Source of the DNA: Acanthosepion lycidas
Lineage: Eukaryota > Mollusca > Cephalopoda > Sepiida > Sepiidae
NCBI GenBank assembly: GCA_963932145.1
Contig: OZ010588.1
Coordinates: forward strand, 104,344,550-104,408,549
Direction: 5' to 3'
DNA length: 64,000 bases
The stretch's first letter is position 1. The number at the start of each line of letters is the position of its first letter. A program made the position numbers and the translations under genes. This document shows positions 11,605 through 23,224 of the stretch, in pieces. Below the pieces are notes generated by a model, which was not told the DNA's origin, made no database searches, and saw only the letters and a program-made list of their open reading frames with translations.

Positions 11605-12110
11605 ACCAACATAGCAATTTCCTGACGAAAGTCTGATCTTTATTTCACAGCTTTGCCGGGGTCGAACCAACACTGCAACTGCTAACGACAATCTGATCTT
11701 TATGACACAGCTTTGCCGGGATTGAACAAACACTGCAATTGCTGACGATAATCTGATCTTTCTGACATAGCCTTGCTGGGATCAAACCAACACTGCAGTT
11801 GCTGACGACAATCTGATCCTTATGACAGCTTTGTCAGGATGGAACCAACACTGCAATTGATGAGGAAAATCGGATCTTTATGACACAGCTTTGCCGGGAT
11901 CGAACAAACACTGCAATTGACAACGACAGTTTGATCATCATGACACAGCTTTGCCGGGATCGAAACAACACTGTATTTGCGGATGACAATCTGATCTTTA
12001 CGACAGAGCTTTGCCGGGGTCGAACAACCACTGCAATTGCTGACGACAATCTGATCTTTATGACACAGGTTTGCTGGGATCGAACCAACACTGCAATTGT
12101 TTATCATTCC
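11605..12110. repeat. 60-bp tandem array, about 8 units
   Basis: The string CTTTGCCGGG or a variant recurs at 11651, 11711, 11771, 11828, 11889, 11949, 12009 and 12069, so the period is 60 bp with one slightly shorter unit. Because 60 is divisible by 3, the array stays open in several frames and produces artefactual 20-residue-periodic ORFs (minus strand 11820-12293 and plus 11880-12173). On the minus strand several units read GGTTCGATCCCGGC or close to it, a match to the RNA polymerase III B box. Confidence 0.85.
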
Positions 12111-13635
12111 TGCTACTTGATAGTGTTTTTTTTTCTTATATTCTCTTGCAGTCAAAAACTCCTTGCATCTTAGCGGGATTACCTTGCTTGGTGAGAAATG
12201 ATTAAACAAAAACGAAATTGATGGCCTTTCACAGTTAAGAATGAATGTAACATATTTTTGTGATAATATTACGAATGTCGTGCTCTCTAACACGTACGTC
12301 TGGATTTTTCTGGATCTTCAACAATTCTCTCAAATGAAATAAATTAAAGATTAGCCCTTTTAATATTTCCGATAGAATGTATATGGCAGAAAATTAAATA
12401 AAAATGATTCATAAATAAATTGCTAACTGTAGTAAATATTTTAATTTCTAGAGAAAATTTGCTTAATATAAACGAATTGAATTGAATATAATCAAATTTC
12501 TTTCAAAGTATAAATGATGTTTTTTTCTTTAAAGACCCAAGAGCCAATCAAGATAGAGGGTTGCTGTGTGGAGTTATATTAGCGTAAGAAAGGATACGTG
12601 CTAGGAGTAGAGAAACCCAACCCTAAACAGGGGGATAATCCTCATCTTCACGAAAAATTATCTGTCCATAGTTCAACCCCCTATGTTTTGCGTTAATACT
12701 GATAATAAAATCTCGCACTATGTTCAAGTAGATACGGCAGATTTGTTTTGCATTAGCTACAGCTTGGGCATTATCACTCACTCACCTACTTACTACTCCG
12801 TCAAACATCACGTGAGTAGCATTTTTCCCAAGATATCCTAGCAGTGCTATGGGACTTGTTATGATCTAGAATGATTATCATATTTCATCATTCTAAAAAC
12901 AACCTTTCCACCAGTGTTGATAAATGATGATGAGGATATGTTATCATCCTTGAAATAAAGATCAAATATTTCATCATTCTAAAATCTGAAACTTCATTAT
13001 AAAAACGACCCATCCACGACAATCAAAGTCAGTAGAGTAGCAGTAGTAAAAAGAACAATACAGACGTCTCTTCTTCGCTCCGTAAAAATCCACAGTTAAC
13101 GGTCTTAAACGCTACCCTTAAAAATGAAATTCTTGGAACAAGCACACACTTTTAAAGAAATAATAGAGACAATGACACTGAGAGCATTTTTAACACACAA
13201 AATACCAATATTGTAACTGATATTACAAAAAAAAAAAAAAAAAATTCACGTTCTTGTCATTAATTTCAACACGTGTCTCAGAGTCTCATTGTTGTTTGTT
13301 ATTGTTTTACGTTTTATTCATATCATTTTCAGTACAAAAAAGAGAAAAGGATTCATCTGTCAATTACAAATACGTATAATAACATAGTATCTTACATTAA
13401 CAACTACACATCCATCCCGTTACAAATTCAAGAAGTAGGGAATTCAGGTTCTTGACATAAGAATAAAGTAAAATCAGGCGGTTTCAGCCGAAATTCGAAC
13501 TTGGATTAACAATTTTGTTTTCCTTGCTCACGAAAAAAAATAGAATGGTAGGAAAATTTCTTTTTTTCTTCAAATTATTGAACATGCTTTTGTTGTAAAA
13601 GTCCTTTGCTTTAACAATATAGTGAAAATCCAACT
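12111..13635. other. AT-rich stretch; LINE 3' tail at its start
   Basis: Around 12155-12200 the string CTTGCATCTTAGCGGGATTA followed by GGTGAGAAATGATTAAAC matches the 3' ends of the Jockey-like LINE fragments near 19940 and 48090 (plus orientation). The rest shows no gene; a poly-A run lies at about 13226-13243. Confidence 0.4.
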
Positions 13636-13639
13636 TTTG

Positions 13640-14035
13640 TAGAGGGAGGTAACTCTAAACATGCTTATAACAAAAATAACCTTGGACAGCAAGGGAGGCA
13701 GCTTTTTATAGAAGGAGGTACCTCTGAACTTGCTCATAACGCAACCTTGGAAAGAGAGTAAAATCTAAGGGAGACAACTTTTTATAGACGGAGGTAATTC
13801 TGAACTTGGTCATAACGCAACCTTGGAAGAGTTTAAAATGTAAGGGAGACAACTTTTTATAGAGGGAGGTACCTCTGAACTTGTTCATAACGCAACCTTG
13901 GAAGAGAGTAAAATGTAAGGGAGACAACTTTTTATAGAGGGAGGTAACTCTGAACTTGCTCATAACGCAACCTTGGAAGAGAGTAAAATGTAAGGGAGAC
14001 AACTTTTTATAGAGGGAGGTAACTCTGAACTTGTT
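13640..14035. repeat. 75-bp tandem array, about 5.5 units
   Basis: GGAGGT recurs at 13645, 13714, 13790, 13865, 13940 and 14015, giving a 75-bp period in the last four intervals and shorter first units. The period is a multiple of 3, which explains the 98-codon minus-strand frame at 13706-14002 with a 25-residue repeat (LHFTLFQGCVM...). The ORF is treated as an artefact of the array. Confidence 0.85.
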
Positions 14036-14757
14036 TATAAAAATGACATAAAAGCTATAATTCGTACTCTGGAAATTTTATTAAATGATAATAAAATTCG
14101 ATAAATAAAAATTCTTTATTCTCAAGAACTTATTTTATTTTATTGAAAGTTACCTCTACATATTTTTATTCATTTTTGAGATTAAATAATTTCGTTATTC
14201 CACGAATCTTTCGAATTTTTGTCTTCGCGGTTGGTTCTTAACACATTTCGACCTCGTTAGTCTGCCTCTCTTATTAGAAATTCTGAAAGTGATATTCTAA
14301 CGATTCTTATAAACAGCAAATCACCTTTTATTATGCTAGTCAATCGTTTCCCAATAGAATTGGTATTAACCAACTGATGTTTAGAAACAGTTTTAAAGCT
14401 ATATATTTACGTTAAATATTGATATAAGTTTCCACAACATGGGGGGATCGATTTTCTAACTTTATCCACCCAAGAATTACTACTCTTTCAGATTTGAAAA
14501 TACCAATCAATGTTTCCACAATAAAAATTGTTATCACCCAATTAATATTGGCAAAATGTTCCGGATTTATATAAGCTAGATATCATGGAATTCTCTGTTT
14601 ATGTTAGCGGTCGATAATAAAAATATTGACAATAGCTTGTTTTGGGGGCGTCAGATTTTATTATCGAAACAAAATATTCATAATGTTTATTTATAGATAA
14701 ATCCAAAATATATAAGCTACAGGAATATATATTTGATTGATATCCCATATTGCACTT

Positions 14758-15050
14758 GGAACTAGAACAGTCTACCCCAGTGAGCGAAATAACGGGTTCA
14801 GTTCGACATTCCAACCACCTGAAGAAGGCCGGAGCGTACAACGGTCGAAACGTTGTAATAAATATGGCGACAAAGAGCACGTGGAACTAGAACAGTCTAC
14901 CCCAGTGAGCGAAATAAAGGGTTCAGTTCGACATTCCAACCACCTGAAGAAGGCCGGAGCGTACAACGGCCGAAACGTTGTAATAAATATGACGACAAAA
15001 ATGAGGACAATAGTCCGAATAATGTAAATAATGTAATATCCCATATACCT
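14758..15050 (+). repeat. dimer of a 125-bp Penelope-terminal-like repeat unit
   Basis: GGAACTAGAACAGTCTACCC occurs at 14758 and 14883, so two units lie head to tail with a 125-bp period. Each contains CACCTGAAGAAGGCC, a loop, then GGCCGAAACGTTGTAATAAA (GGTCGAAAC in the first unit). The second unit is followed by ATGAGGACAATAGTCCGAA and TAATGTAAATAATGTA, which are shared in reverse orientation with the 107-bp array at 26.1-27.7 kb. Such CTGANGA-stem-GAAAC ends are common in animal Penelope-like element terminal repeats. The assignment is by resemblance. Confidence 0.6.
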
Positions 15051-16240
15051 GAATAAATTATTATTTTATCAGTTTACATGTGGATTTTGGTGTATAGACA
15101 TTCTAAAATTTTGCCAGTCTTTGGTTCACTGCTCTTATCTTTCGACTATAATTTAAGCAGTTCTTATTGATGTCCAGTAATCTTTTTTCTTAAATCAGAC
15201 ATTCCCAGACTTTTCTGTGTCATCACCCACTTTCATATTGAAAAAAATACTACCGCCTACTTAGTAAATATTCAAAAGTATACCAAAATTCTATAGTAAA
15301 TGTTTGTTACTGTTTCGTAAACTGATTTTATGATAGTGAAAATATACCAAATTGAGGTAATAAAGAATGCTAATTTGTGCGACTGCTGCTGCTGCTACCG
15401 TATTAAAGAACAAACGAAAACATCTGAAAACTATATATATGATTTAGTTTTTATGCAAGTGTTGATAATAAAAATTAAACGGTTTTTGTACATAATTATA
15501 AAATAAAATTAAAAAAAAAACAAAAAAACGCTACGAGCAACTAATAAAAATTCAGCGACTATTTTTTGTTGTTTTTGATTTTTCCTTATCTAATTTATAC
15601 CCGAAAGAAATGTTATTTCGTCTGAAGATCTGTTTGAATCTTAATGACCCTACGCTTCTCAAATCTATTGAAAATATCAAAATATTCGTTGTTTGCCGGG
15701 ATGTTTATATCTTATCGAGGAATGTGACCCCCTTTCTTCCCAATTAGCCTCCTGTTCTATTTATTTATTTTTATGAAGGTTTTAGCATATATCTTTTGAA
15801 TATTTTTTTCGAGTAGCATATGTTGAATTTTTTTTTAAAGTAGCGTAATTTGAAATACCTTTTTAATACCCAAAATCATATATATCGCCCACCAAAATTT
15901 CCAATCGGCCATCATTTTCTCATCAGTTGCTCATCGCCCACCCAACAGTTGAAATCGCCCACTGGCGGGCGATATCGCGCAGGATTGGAAACCCTGGCTT
16001 AAATGTTCTTTTCTATTTTATATACATCTCTTGCAATGATGGACCACATAAATTTTTATTGAATATATTTATATGGAGAAGCTGGCAGCAATTCCATCGA
16101 AATGGTATTTTTGAAACATTTTGTAGGTGAGCAGGCAATGTAGTAATAATTAGCTTTGCAGAATGCAAACTAGAATTTTCTTTAGCTTAAAATTATGAAG
16201 TGTACCCCGCGAAAAAAAAAAATTGTATAAGAAATTAGAA
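15051..16240. other. AT-rich stretch with a cluster of CGCCCA motifs
   Basis: No gene is visible. Between 15886 and 15985 the string ATCGCCCAC or close variants occur three times; the last is part of a perfect 7-bp hairpin (ATCGCCC-ACTGGC-GGGCGAT) at about 15953-15972. Confidence 0.4.
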
Positions 16241-16243
16241 TAA

Positions 16244-16522
16244 TTGTCTGTCTTTGAAGGAAACTATAATTTTAATGCCGACATTACTAGGCAAAAGGAT
16301 TACTCTACTTTTTCACGTAGATTTAAAAGTCGTGCTTTTAATTCTGCAATGAAGAATCCAACGTTCAGACGAACGATGCGTTTCATCCAATATTGTTTTA
16401 ATTATTTAACCCAATTGCAAGGCAAGAAAGTTACTAAGACACACAGGGAGGTAACTGAGTGGAAAGAATATAAGAAAACGGAAACATTATTACGAAGAGA
16501 GAATAATAATGAACATCTATGA
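16244..16522 (+). CDS. 92-codon ORF, unrecognised
   Basis: Basic protein rich in Arg/Lys with a segment FSRRFKSRAFNSAMKNPTFR. A similar string (FNRRIFLSSAMKHV) can be read near 62110-62155, also without a full frame. This repeated wording suggests a repetitive-element protein rather than a host gene. Family not recognised; an N-terminal part of a Penelope-like element is one possibility, by analogy only. Confidence 0.2.
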   Translation: MSVFEGNYNFNADITRQKDYSTFSRRFKSRAFNSAMKNPTFRRTMRFIQYCFNYLTQLQGKKVTKTHREVTEWKEYKKTETLLRRENNNEHL

Positions 16523-16604
16523 AAAAGACAGAATATAAAGATTGGTATTACATTTAAATTTTAAATTTTAAAAGCTAAAAACTGTACGAAACAACCTCTA
16601 TTTC

Positions 16605-16990
16605 ATCTTGGCACTTGGAATGTACGAACCCTCCAGGACAACGACTCGGCACCAGAAAGAAAAACAGCTCTGGTCGCATTTGAGCTAAAGAAGTTCAACA
16701 TTTAATATAGCTGCACTGAGAAGTAACCATCAGTCAACTACATGAAACGAGAAAGCAAAATAAGACAGCTAACAGTGTTTCTGCTGTACATGGATACAAT
16801 GCATTCTCCTGTACTGTTTGTGATCTTTAGTGCAATTCTCGAGCCAGTCTCAAAAGTGATGTCCATCATAGGCATGAAGATAATCAATTCGTGGTCGTCG
16901 AAACCTCATACGTCGAACTCAACAGGAGAATCCATCATATTTACAATTTTGAAGACCAAATTTGACTGGAAAGGAACAAAGAGGAAGTTT
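16605..16990 (+). mobile_element. LINE endonuclease N-terminus fragment (CR1/RTE-like)
   Basis: The frame starting near 16608 reads LGTWNVRTLQDNDSAPERKT then ALVAFELKKFNI, the start of an APE endonuclease of the type found in CR1/L2/RTE-related LINEs (catalytic Asn in WNVRTL). A degraded stretch follows (VHGYNAFSCTVCD..., then VVVETSYVELNRRIHHIYNF). It is on the strand opposite the 17020-18490 LINE piece, so either an inversion or two separate insertions is implied. Confidence 0.55.
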
Positions 16991-17019
16991 TCTTTTTTCA
17001 TTTTTTTATTTATTTGGTC

Positions 17020-18490
17020 GATCTAGCTCGGACATTCATTAGTCTATCACGCCAGCCATCACGCTCCTGGATCAAGGTCAGAAGGTCATTAGGGTGGCAT
17101 TCTTTCTCATAAAATAATTGGTTAATGTAAGTCCTTGCTGGGCGACAATCAGTATTGTTCTATAGCTAGGTGTCCAGGACAGTAGATCACTCTCGGGTTC
17201 CTGCTTTGCTCGCTCGCCAGGAGTGTCTTGCAAAGCTCATTCTGTGTTCCTGTAAGATTGTAGAAATATCAGGGATGGGTATATCGAGATGTAGATTTAG
17301 TTAGATGTTGTCTCCAAGAGATGTTCAGTATAGCTCACAGCATCCGAGTGTAGGTTCCATCAAGCTTAGACTCTATGGCTATAGTTAATGTCCACGCTGT
17401 GGCACCATACATTAACACCGTCTCTAAAATAGCTCGAAAGAATCTCTGCTTGAGGTTTTCTCCTAGATCAGATTTCCAGATTACATCCATTTTTATTCAA
17501 CATGGCCTAGGCTTTAGCAATGCGAATTTTCACATAATTTTCAGGAGAATTTATCTCAGTTACTAGGGATGTAAAAGATTTAACAGATTTTATTGGTTCA
17601 CTTATGTATTGAGCATTGCTTGTTGCAGCCTATGGATTCAATTATAGAGGCATTGACATAGATTCCGATATCATTGGCAGCATTTTCTAGATGATGTAGG
17701 AGAATATTTCTAATGATGTCTGCAATGATAGGCAATCTGAATAATCATTACCTATCAACCTTTTTACAAGATATCGATTTGAAAGTCTTGGTGATAAAAT
17801 AAAACCTAGCTTATGACCTTTGTCCAGGGAAGTTCTCAATACGAAAACAAGGGTGATAACATAGGGAAAAGGTGCAAGGGCGACACCTTGAAGGACACCT
17901 GCTTTAATACCAAAGAAATTAGTGTCTCCGCCTGGGGTTCTAACCAAAGATTTTGTATTTATGTATAGCACATTATGGTAGTTAATACCCCATTACACCC
18001 CCGGTGCCAAATGTACAAAATCGAAAGCTTTAGAGAAATCTACAAAAAGTAAAGTGGCCTGTAGATTATTTACCTTGATACCGTACAGTAAGGTTTTGTC
18101 CGGTTGTACAGTTTTTTCGAAAGCCATTTTGATTTTTTTTCGGAGCACTTTTTCTACTTCTCGTTGTATTCGGTTGAGAAGCATTGAGTTGTAAATATTT
18201 GCTGCAATGGCGGTGAGTGTGATTCCTCTATAGTTTTTAGCCGATTCTAGATCTTTTTTTTAGTACATGAAGTATGCAGCCTTCTGTCCATCTTTCTATG
18301 ACTTCTCCATTTTATATGGCATGACAGAGTTGAAGTAGAATATCTTTGAAATCCAAATCCAATAATCCGGAGGATTGTTATCATTTCCGGCTGCTTTCTT
18401 ATATTTGGTGTTTTTCTTTTTAAACCGTTCCAAGTCCTGCATCTGTAAAGATTCCAGGTTTAATGTCAAAAGGATGTTCAATGAATTGCT
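17020..18490 (-). mobile_element. LINE reverse transcriptase and C-terminal fragment (CR1/RTE-like)
   Basis: Minus-strand pieces in order: MLLNRIQREVEKVLRKK (18184 downwards), ATLLFVDFSKAFDFVH (motif A, about 18050), AGVLQGVALAPF (motif B, about 17895) and then a C-terminal region with EHRMSFARHSWRA (about 17240) and CRPARTYINQLFYEKECHP (about 17140). The C-terminal wording is typical of a LINE family common in marine invertebrates. Multiple stops and frameshifts; no YADD box was found. Not functional. Confidence 0.7.
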
Positions 18491-19190
18491 CGACCTGGCT
18501 ATCTAAAATGTTAGGTACATTTCCAAAGATAGTTTAAAAGTGGTCTTGCCCAAGACTTCAATGAAGAGCTTATTCAACTCAAGAACTCTTACGAAGATCA
18601 ACAAGCCGTCAAAAGATCAATGGCAGACAACAAAGAAATCCAAGCTAAAGGCCAATAGCCAGGCTGGACAAATAGACAGTTTGGCAATAGTGTATTTCCA
18701 TTACTCACACTTTACAATATTTTTTCTCTTGAATTTATATCTTTTTCTCGATCTATAGCAATTGAAAATTAAAAATAAATATTAGGAACTATAGAATTAT
18801 ATGGCTATGCGCGTAGCATAGCGGTGATTGGCGCAAGAAGTTCGAGTGAGGTATTGTTTACAAATTCCACTGAGAACCTTTGCGTTTATTTTGTGTCAAT
18901 TATCCTTTGTAAAGTAGAAATTCGTTTCTCATCTGCCACATAGGGAATCACAGTAAGTCAGACAGGGAGCTTTAGCTGTGGTTGACAACCTATATAAGAG
19001 AAGGACAAAAAGTAAGTTCCATTTGAACAACTACTTCCCAGGGACTGCTGCATTGTGGATCAAACTATTAATGTCTAGGTTTAACTGTTATTTTTCCTAC
19101 ATAATCCCATTAACTGCGCTCCTTGTCTTTACTTACGCTCATACAACAAAGTAATCCTGTATATGCATTGGTTCTGGTGCTTAATATGCA
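18491..19190. other. no recognisable gene
   Basis: Contains a 72-codon chance-like frame (18540-18758) with a Lys-rich start and hydrophobic end. A CTGGACAAATAGACAG string is unremarkable. No repeat family recognised. Confidence 0.35.
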
Positions 19191-19229
19191 CATCTCGAGA
19201 TTCTTTACAAAATCCATGGAAGGGTTTAT

Positions 19230-19990
19230 AATATGATCGATCCTGACCTGACATCTCGACTTCAGTGAGACGTGACGTGTCTTTCCTTTGTCTTTTCTAC
19301 AAATATTTTCATGTCAACTGTTATGATGAGCTTTGTTCCCTGTTGCCCCGACTAAATGAATTCAAGCGTGCTACTAGACTGGCAACAAGGTTTCATCGTT
19401 TTACTGTTGAACTAGCTTAGATACAACCACCACTTTAACTCTAACAGTTTCTTTTCACGCAATTCCCACCCTTGAAACACCCTTTCGATTTCTTGCTTCC
19501 CTGATAACGACAATCTTCAAAATTTTAAAAGCAACGTCAATCGCCATCTTATGTTTTCTTGAACCGTGTTCCTTTATTGTTATTTTCTTAATCCTCTGTA
19601 GTCTTCTTATTCATTTTCATTTTCACTTTCACTTTCACTTCTTGTAACTATCTGCGTTCTCGTGACGTTATAGCCTTGCTATAGAAAACACGGTAGAAAC
19701 ACAGCGTAGTGAAACTGGTCTTATGGAGTAAATAACAACAACATCATACTATTATATACATTACTTTACAATATGAGGAACAATCCTCATTTTTTACGCT
19801 AAAATTCAATAGGAGTAGATAGGTTCGACTATCACTCGGTTCACACTCCTTTCCTATCCTGTTTATCCATTGTTTCCTGCTCAGGATTAGGTTTCAGGTT
19901 CCTTCTAAAGTTTTCTCATTCTCTTGTACTCGTTGTATCTTAGTGGCACTATCGCCTTGTTTGTGGTGAAATGATTAGAAAACAAATTGT
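19230..19990 (+). mobile_element. Jockey-like LINE 3' end fragments
   Basis: ATCGATCCTGACCTGACATC (about 19237) corresponds to the IGPDLA.RL stretch of the LINE C-terminal domain. Further pieces read FNSNSFFSRN (about 19437) and SCFPDNDNLQNFKSNVNRHL (about 19495), matching the C-terminal domain at 63257-63784. A second 3'-end piece (CTCGTTGTATCTTAGTGGCA to GGTGAAATGATTAGAAAA) ends near 19985 and directly precedes a SINE. Confidence 0.6.
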
Positions 19991-20017
19991 AAGAACGTGT
20001 ACAACTATGAGAGGCAC

Positions 20018-20330
20018 GGTGGAGTAATGGATAGCGGCTCGGATTACGGAATCAAAGAGCCGAGTTCGAATTACAATCAAATCCATTACATTCACTTACT
20101 TGCTAATACCCTTGGGAAATGTATGAATCCTCTTCTTCTCCCGCAACTATGAGTAAATAGCAGGACAGACCGCGTTCTATAGCCTTGGGTGGCAACTGGT
20201 CTAGGAGAAGGACAACTCTGAATTCAAAACCTGATCCTCCAGGTTGGGTGTTGTGCAGCAGGCTAACAACCTACTCACTTAAAAAAAACTGCTTTATAGA
20301 AACTGCAACGATATCTTGCGGCCCTATGTT
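20018..20330 (+). mobile_element. tRNA-derived SINE (family A)
   Basis: The head GAGGCACGGTGGAGTAATGG (about 20011-20030) with an A-box-like TGGAGTAATGGATAGCGG and a B-box-like GAGCCGAGTTCGAATT resembles a tRNA. The body continues with CATTCACTTACTTGCTAATA, CCCTTGGGAAATGTATGAAT, TTCTATAGCCTTGGGTGGCA and CTGGTCTAGGAGAAGGA. The same body is present in reverse orientation at 22573-22985 and 60031-60412. Transcription by RNA polymerase III would start at the left end. The right end is estimated. Confidence 0.8.
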
Positions 20331-20879
20331 CCTCAAGGAATTTAAACGCATAATATATACACAAAAAATTCATTTTGCCCTGCAGTGCAAAATGAATATT
20401 TCTAATAAAAATTGATATTATTAGTTGAAATTCAAATTGTATATTTACAATATTAATATAAGTATTTTCTCCAAAGGGAATATAATATTTTTAAAAATAT
20501 TTCTCTCCAAGCAAGGCGCTAGGAGAGCAGAAAGAATAGAGATACTAAGGCATAGACGGAGTTGTTAAGAGGACAGAGCTGCAGAGCAGGACATGAGTTT
20601 GGGAAAAAAGTAAGGAACAAATCCCATCGAGAAGCAATTCCGTCAGAATTTAAAAAAAATCATTTCATCCAAGCAAGACAGCAATCTGCTCTTACTTGGA
20701 AAACTCTCAACGAGTCCAGTTGGGTTACCGGGTGTGAAATACGAAAAAAAAAAAAAACAAAACAAAAAACAAAACAAAAGATTATTAATGAGCGACAAGA
20801 ATTAAAGGACAGAATTTAAGAGCACAGAAGATAGCGATTGATATTGCATTTACATTTTTTCAACATGAAACTTGACAGG

Positions 20880-21880
20880 AAAACAGTAAACTAGAAGAGA
20901 GAAACTAGAAAGTAGAGCTTACGGTTGCATCTAGCTATTTCATCTGTAAATTAATGCGATCTTGCCACCAATCTAGTACTGCCATTAAATTCATAAAATC
21001 TAGGTACCACAGAGGAAAGTTAATCAGAACAATTACCATGAAAATATTTATAGAAAAGGCAGAGGGAAGCTACATTACTACAATGACTTAAGTCGAGATG
21101 TCAGGTCAGGATCAATAACATTGCAAATTTTTTTTTGATTTTATCAAGAATCTCTAAATATATAGCAGGAACACCAGACCATATATGGCAACAATATTCA
21201 AAGCATATAACGAATGGTAAACTTGTAAGATATATTTTGGCAAGAAAAACTATTATACCAAGTCAGAGTGAACCAACTTTTCTAGCAGCAGACCGAGCAA
21301 TTCGATATAATAATTCCACTTCATATCAGTGGAAAGCGTCAGACCGAGAAGGTGTAACGAGTCAGTGTCCTGGAGGTTAGCATCAACTATACTGATAGAT
21401 GTCAGAAAGGATTCTCTCAAACGATTAATAGAGAGCAGTTAGCAACAGACTGTAGATAATTTTATAGATCAGCTGCCAATTCGACCTTTGCGAACCCATC
21501 TGGCTTGCTATTAAGATAGTAGTAAATAGTTGCGTCTTCAGCATAAATGAAGAATTGACAAGTGATGACATCAGGAAGGTCGTTGATGAAAATTAGGAAA
21601 AACGTGTGTCCAAGGATAGAGCCCTGGAAAACATCTGCATTAATGCTATAGGAACTAGAAGAGTGACCGTTCAAGAGAACTTTCATTTCGCGATTTAAAA
21701 CGAGAGCTTAAATCAGTTCAAAAATTCTTCTAGAAATAAGATAAGCTTAATTTGTGAAGAAAACCAGAATGTCAAATCCTGTCAAATACCTTCAAGAAGT
21801 CCAAACCAACAGCTCGAGCTTCACTATTTTTATCTGAAGCTTCCTTAAAACTCAATACGCGCTGAAAGTAATATCCACAG
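20880..21880 (-). mobile_element. Jockey-like LINE fragment (reverse transcriptase to C-terminus)
   Basis: Minus strand: SEARAVGLDFLKVFDRI (motif A, about 21815), then the frame at 21462-21686 with VLLNGHSSSSYSINADVF and QGSILGHTFFLIFINDLPDV (motif B) and FFIYAEDATIYYYL (motif C). Motif C is YAED, so the first catalytic Asp of YADD is Glu. C-terminal pieces such as LEYCCHIWSGVPAIYLEILD (about 21195) follow. Stops and frameshifts throughout. Same family as 48480-51170. Confidence 0.75.
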
Positions 21881-21908
21881 TAATTGAAACTAGTAGAGGG
21901 TGCACAGT

Positions 21909-21914
<6 letters not shown>

Positions 21915-21970
<56 letters not shown>
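21915..21970. repeat. (TA)n microsatellite
   Basis: About 54 bases of pure TA directly left of the dispersed repeat R2 (22010-22460). Confidence 0.95.
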
Positions 21971-21971
<1 letters not shown>

Positions 21972-22009
21972 TTATAATATAAAATATATGCTACCTAATA
22001 TAATAGGTT

Positions 22010-22460
22010 TATGAAAACAATTGATCCGCAGTACGAAATTCCGGAGAAAAAAACTACTAAGACTTATCACTCTATTAATTGAACTATGTACTTAGTTCAT
22101 GTCACGTTAACTGGAAAACACTTACAAGAAAAGAATTCGTCGATTTACCAAATTACAAAATTCATATAAAAATTCTCACTTGAAATATTTGAACTTTAGC
22201 GTTGTGACTTGCACGTTCCAGTATTATATAACCGTTAATAAATAACACATTCTTTAAAAAAAAAACATCTTTCCGTCTACAACACAATTTGTTTCATCTT
22301 CGAGTTTTAATTTTAATGGAAAAAATTACAGCCTGATGATGAGGACATGAAGTCCTTGAAAGTACTTGCTGCTCTAAAAAATACACCAGATCCATGTGAC
22401 AATTTTATACATAAGAATCGCATCATTCAGTGGATTGTTAGTAATGTTAATGCTTATGTT
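22010..22460 (+). repeat. dispersed repeat R2, copy 1 (Penelope-like terminus)
   Basis: Aligns by eye, in opposite orientation, with 29600-30105. Shared strings include TCGATTTACCAAATTACAAA-like, AAATTCATATAAAAATTCTC, the GATGATGA string near 22334 and the CACAGGATC-type end. Both copies abut (TA)n. It carries the motif CTGATGATGAGGACATGAAG then TCCTTGAAAGTAC at about 22333. Confidence 0.65.
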
Positions 22461-22528
22461 AAGTCTGTTAGCGAAGAGAATTCGCCATTAATTGCATTAA
22501 TATTGCTAATTGATTCAACGTATGATTA

Positions 22529-22571
<43 letters not shown>

Positions 22572-22572
22572 C

Positions 22573-23106
<534 letters not shown>

Positions 23107-23224
23107 TATGACTGAGTCCGTTTCTGATAAATAATACGTGTCTTTAATCGGGCGGAACAGATAAAACGTCAGAAGGTTCCAATGCGCTTGGTATAGTAGG
23201 ACACTCCAGTTAAAATTTGCAGAG

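Noticed and set aside
11820..12293. 157-codon minus-strand frame
   Set aside because: Translation of the 60-bp array, whose length is divisible by 3.
14816..14856. A canonical hammerhead ribozyme
   Set aside because: The CTGANGA and GAAA strings and one helix are present, but there is an extra base before the helix and I could not place the other two helices and the cleavage site; kept only as a motif finding.
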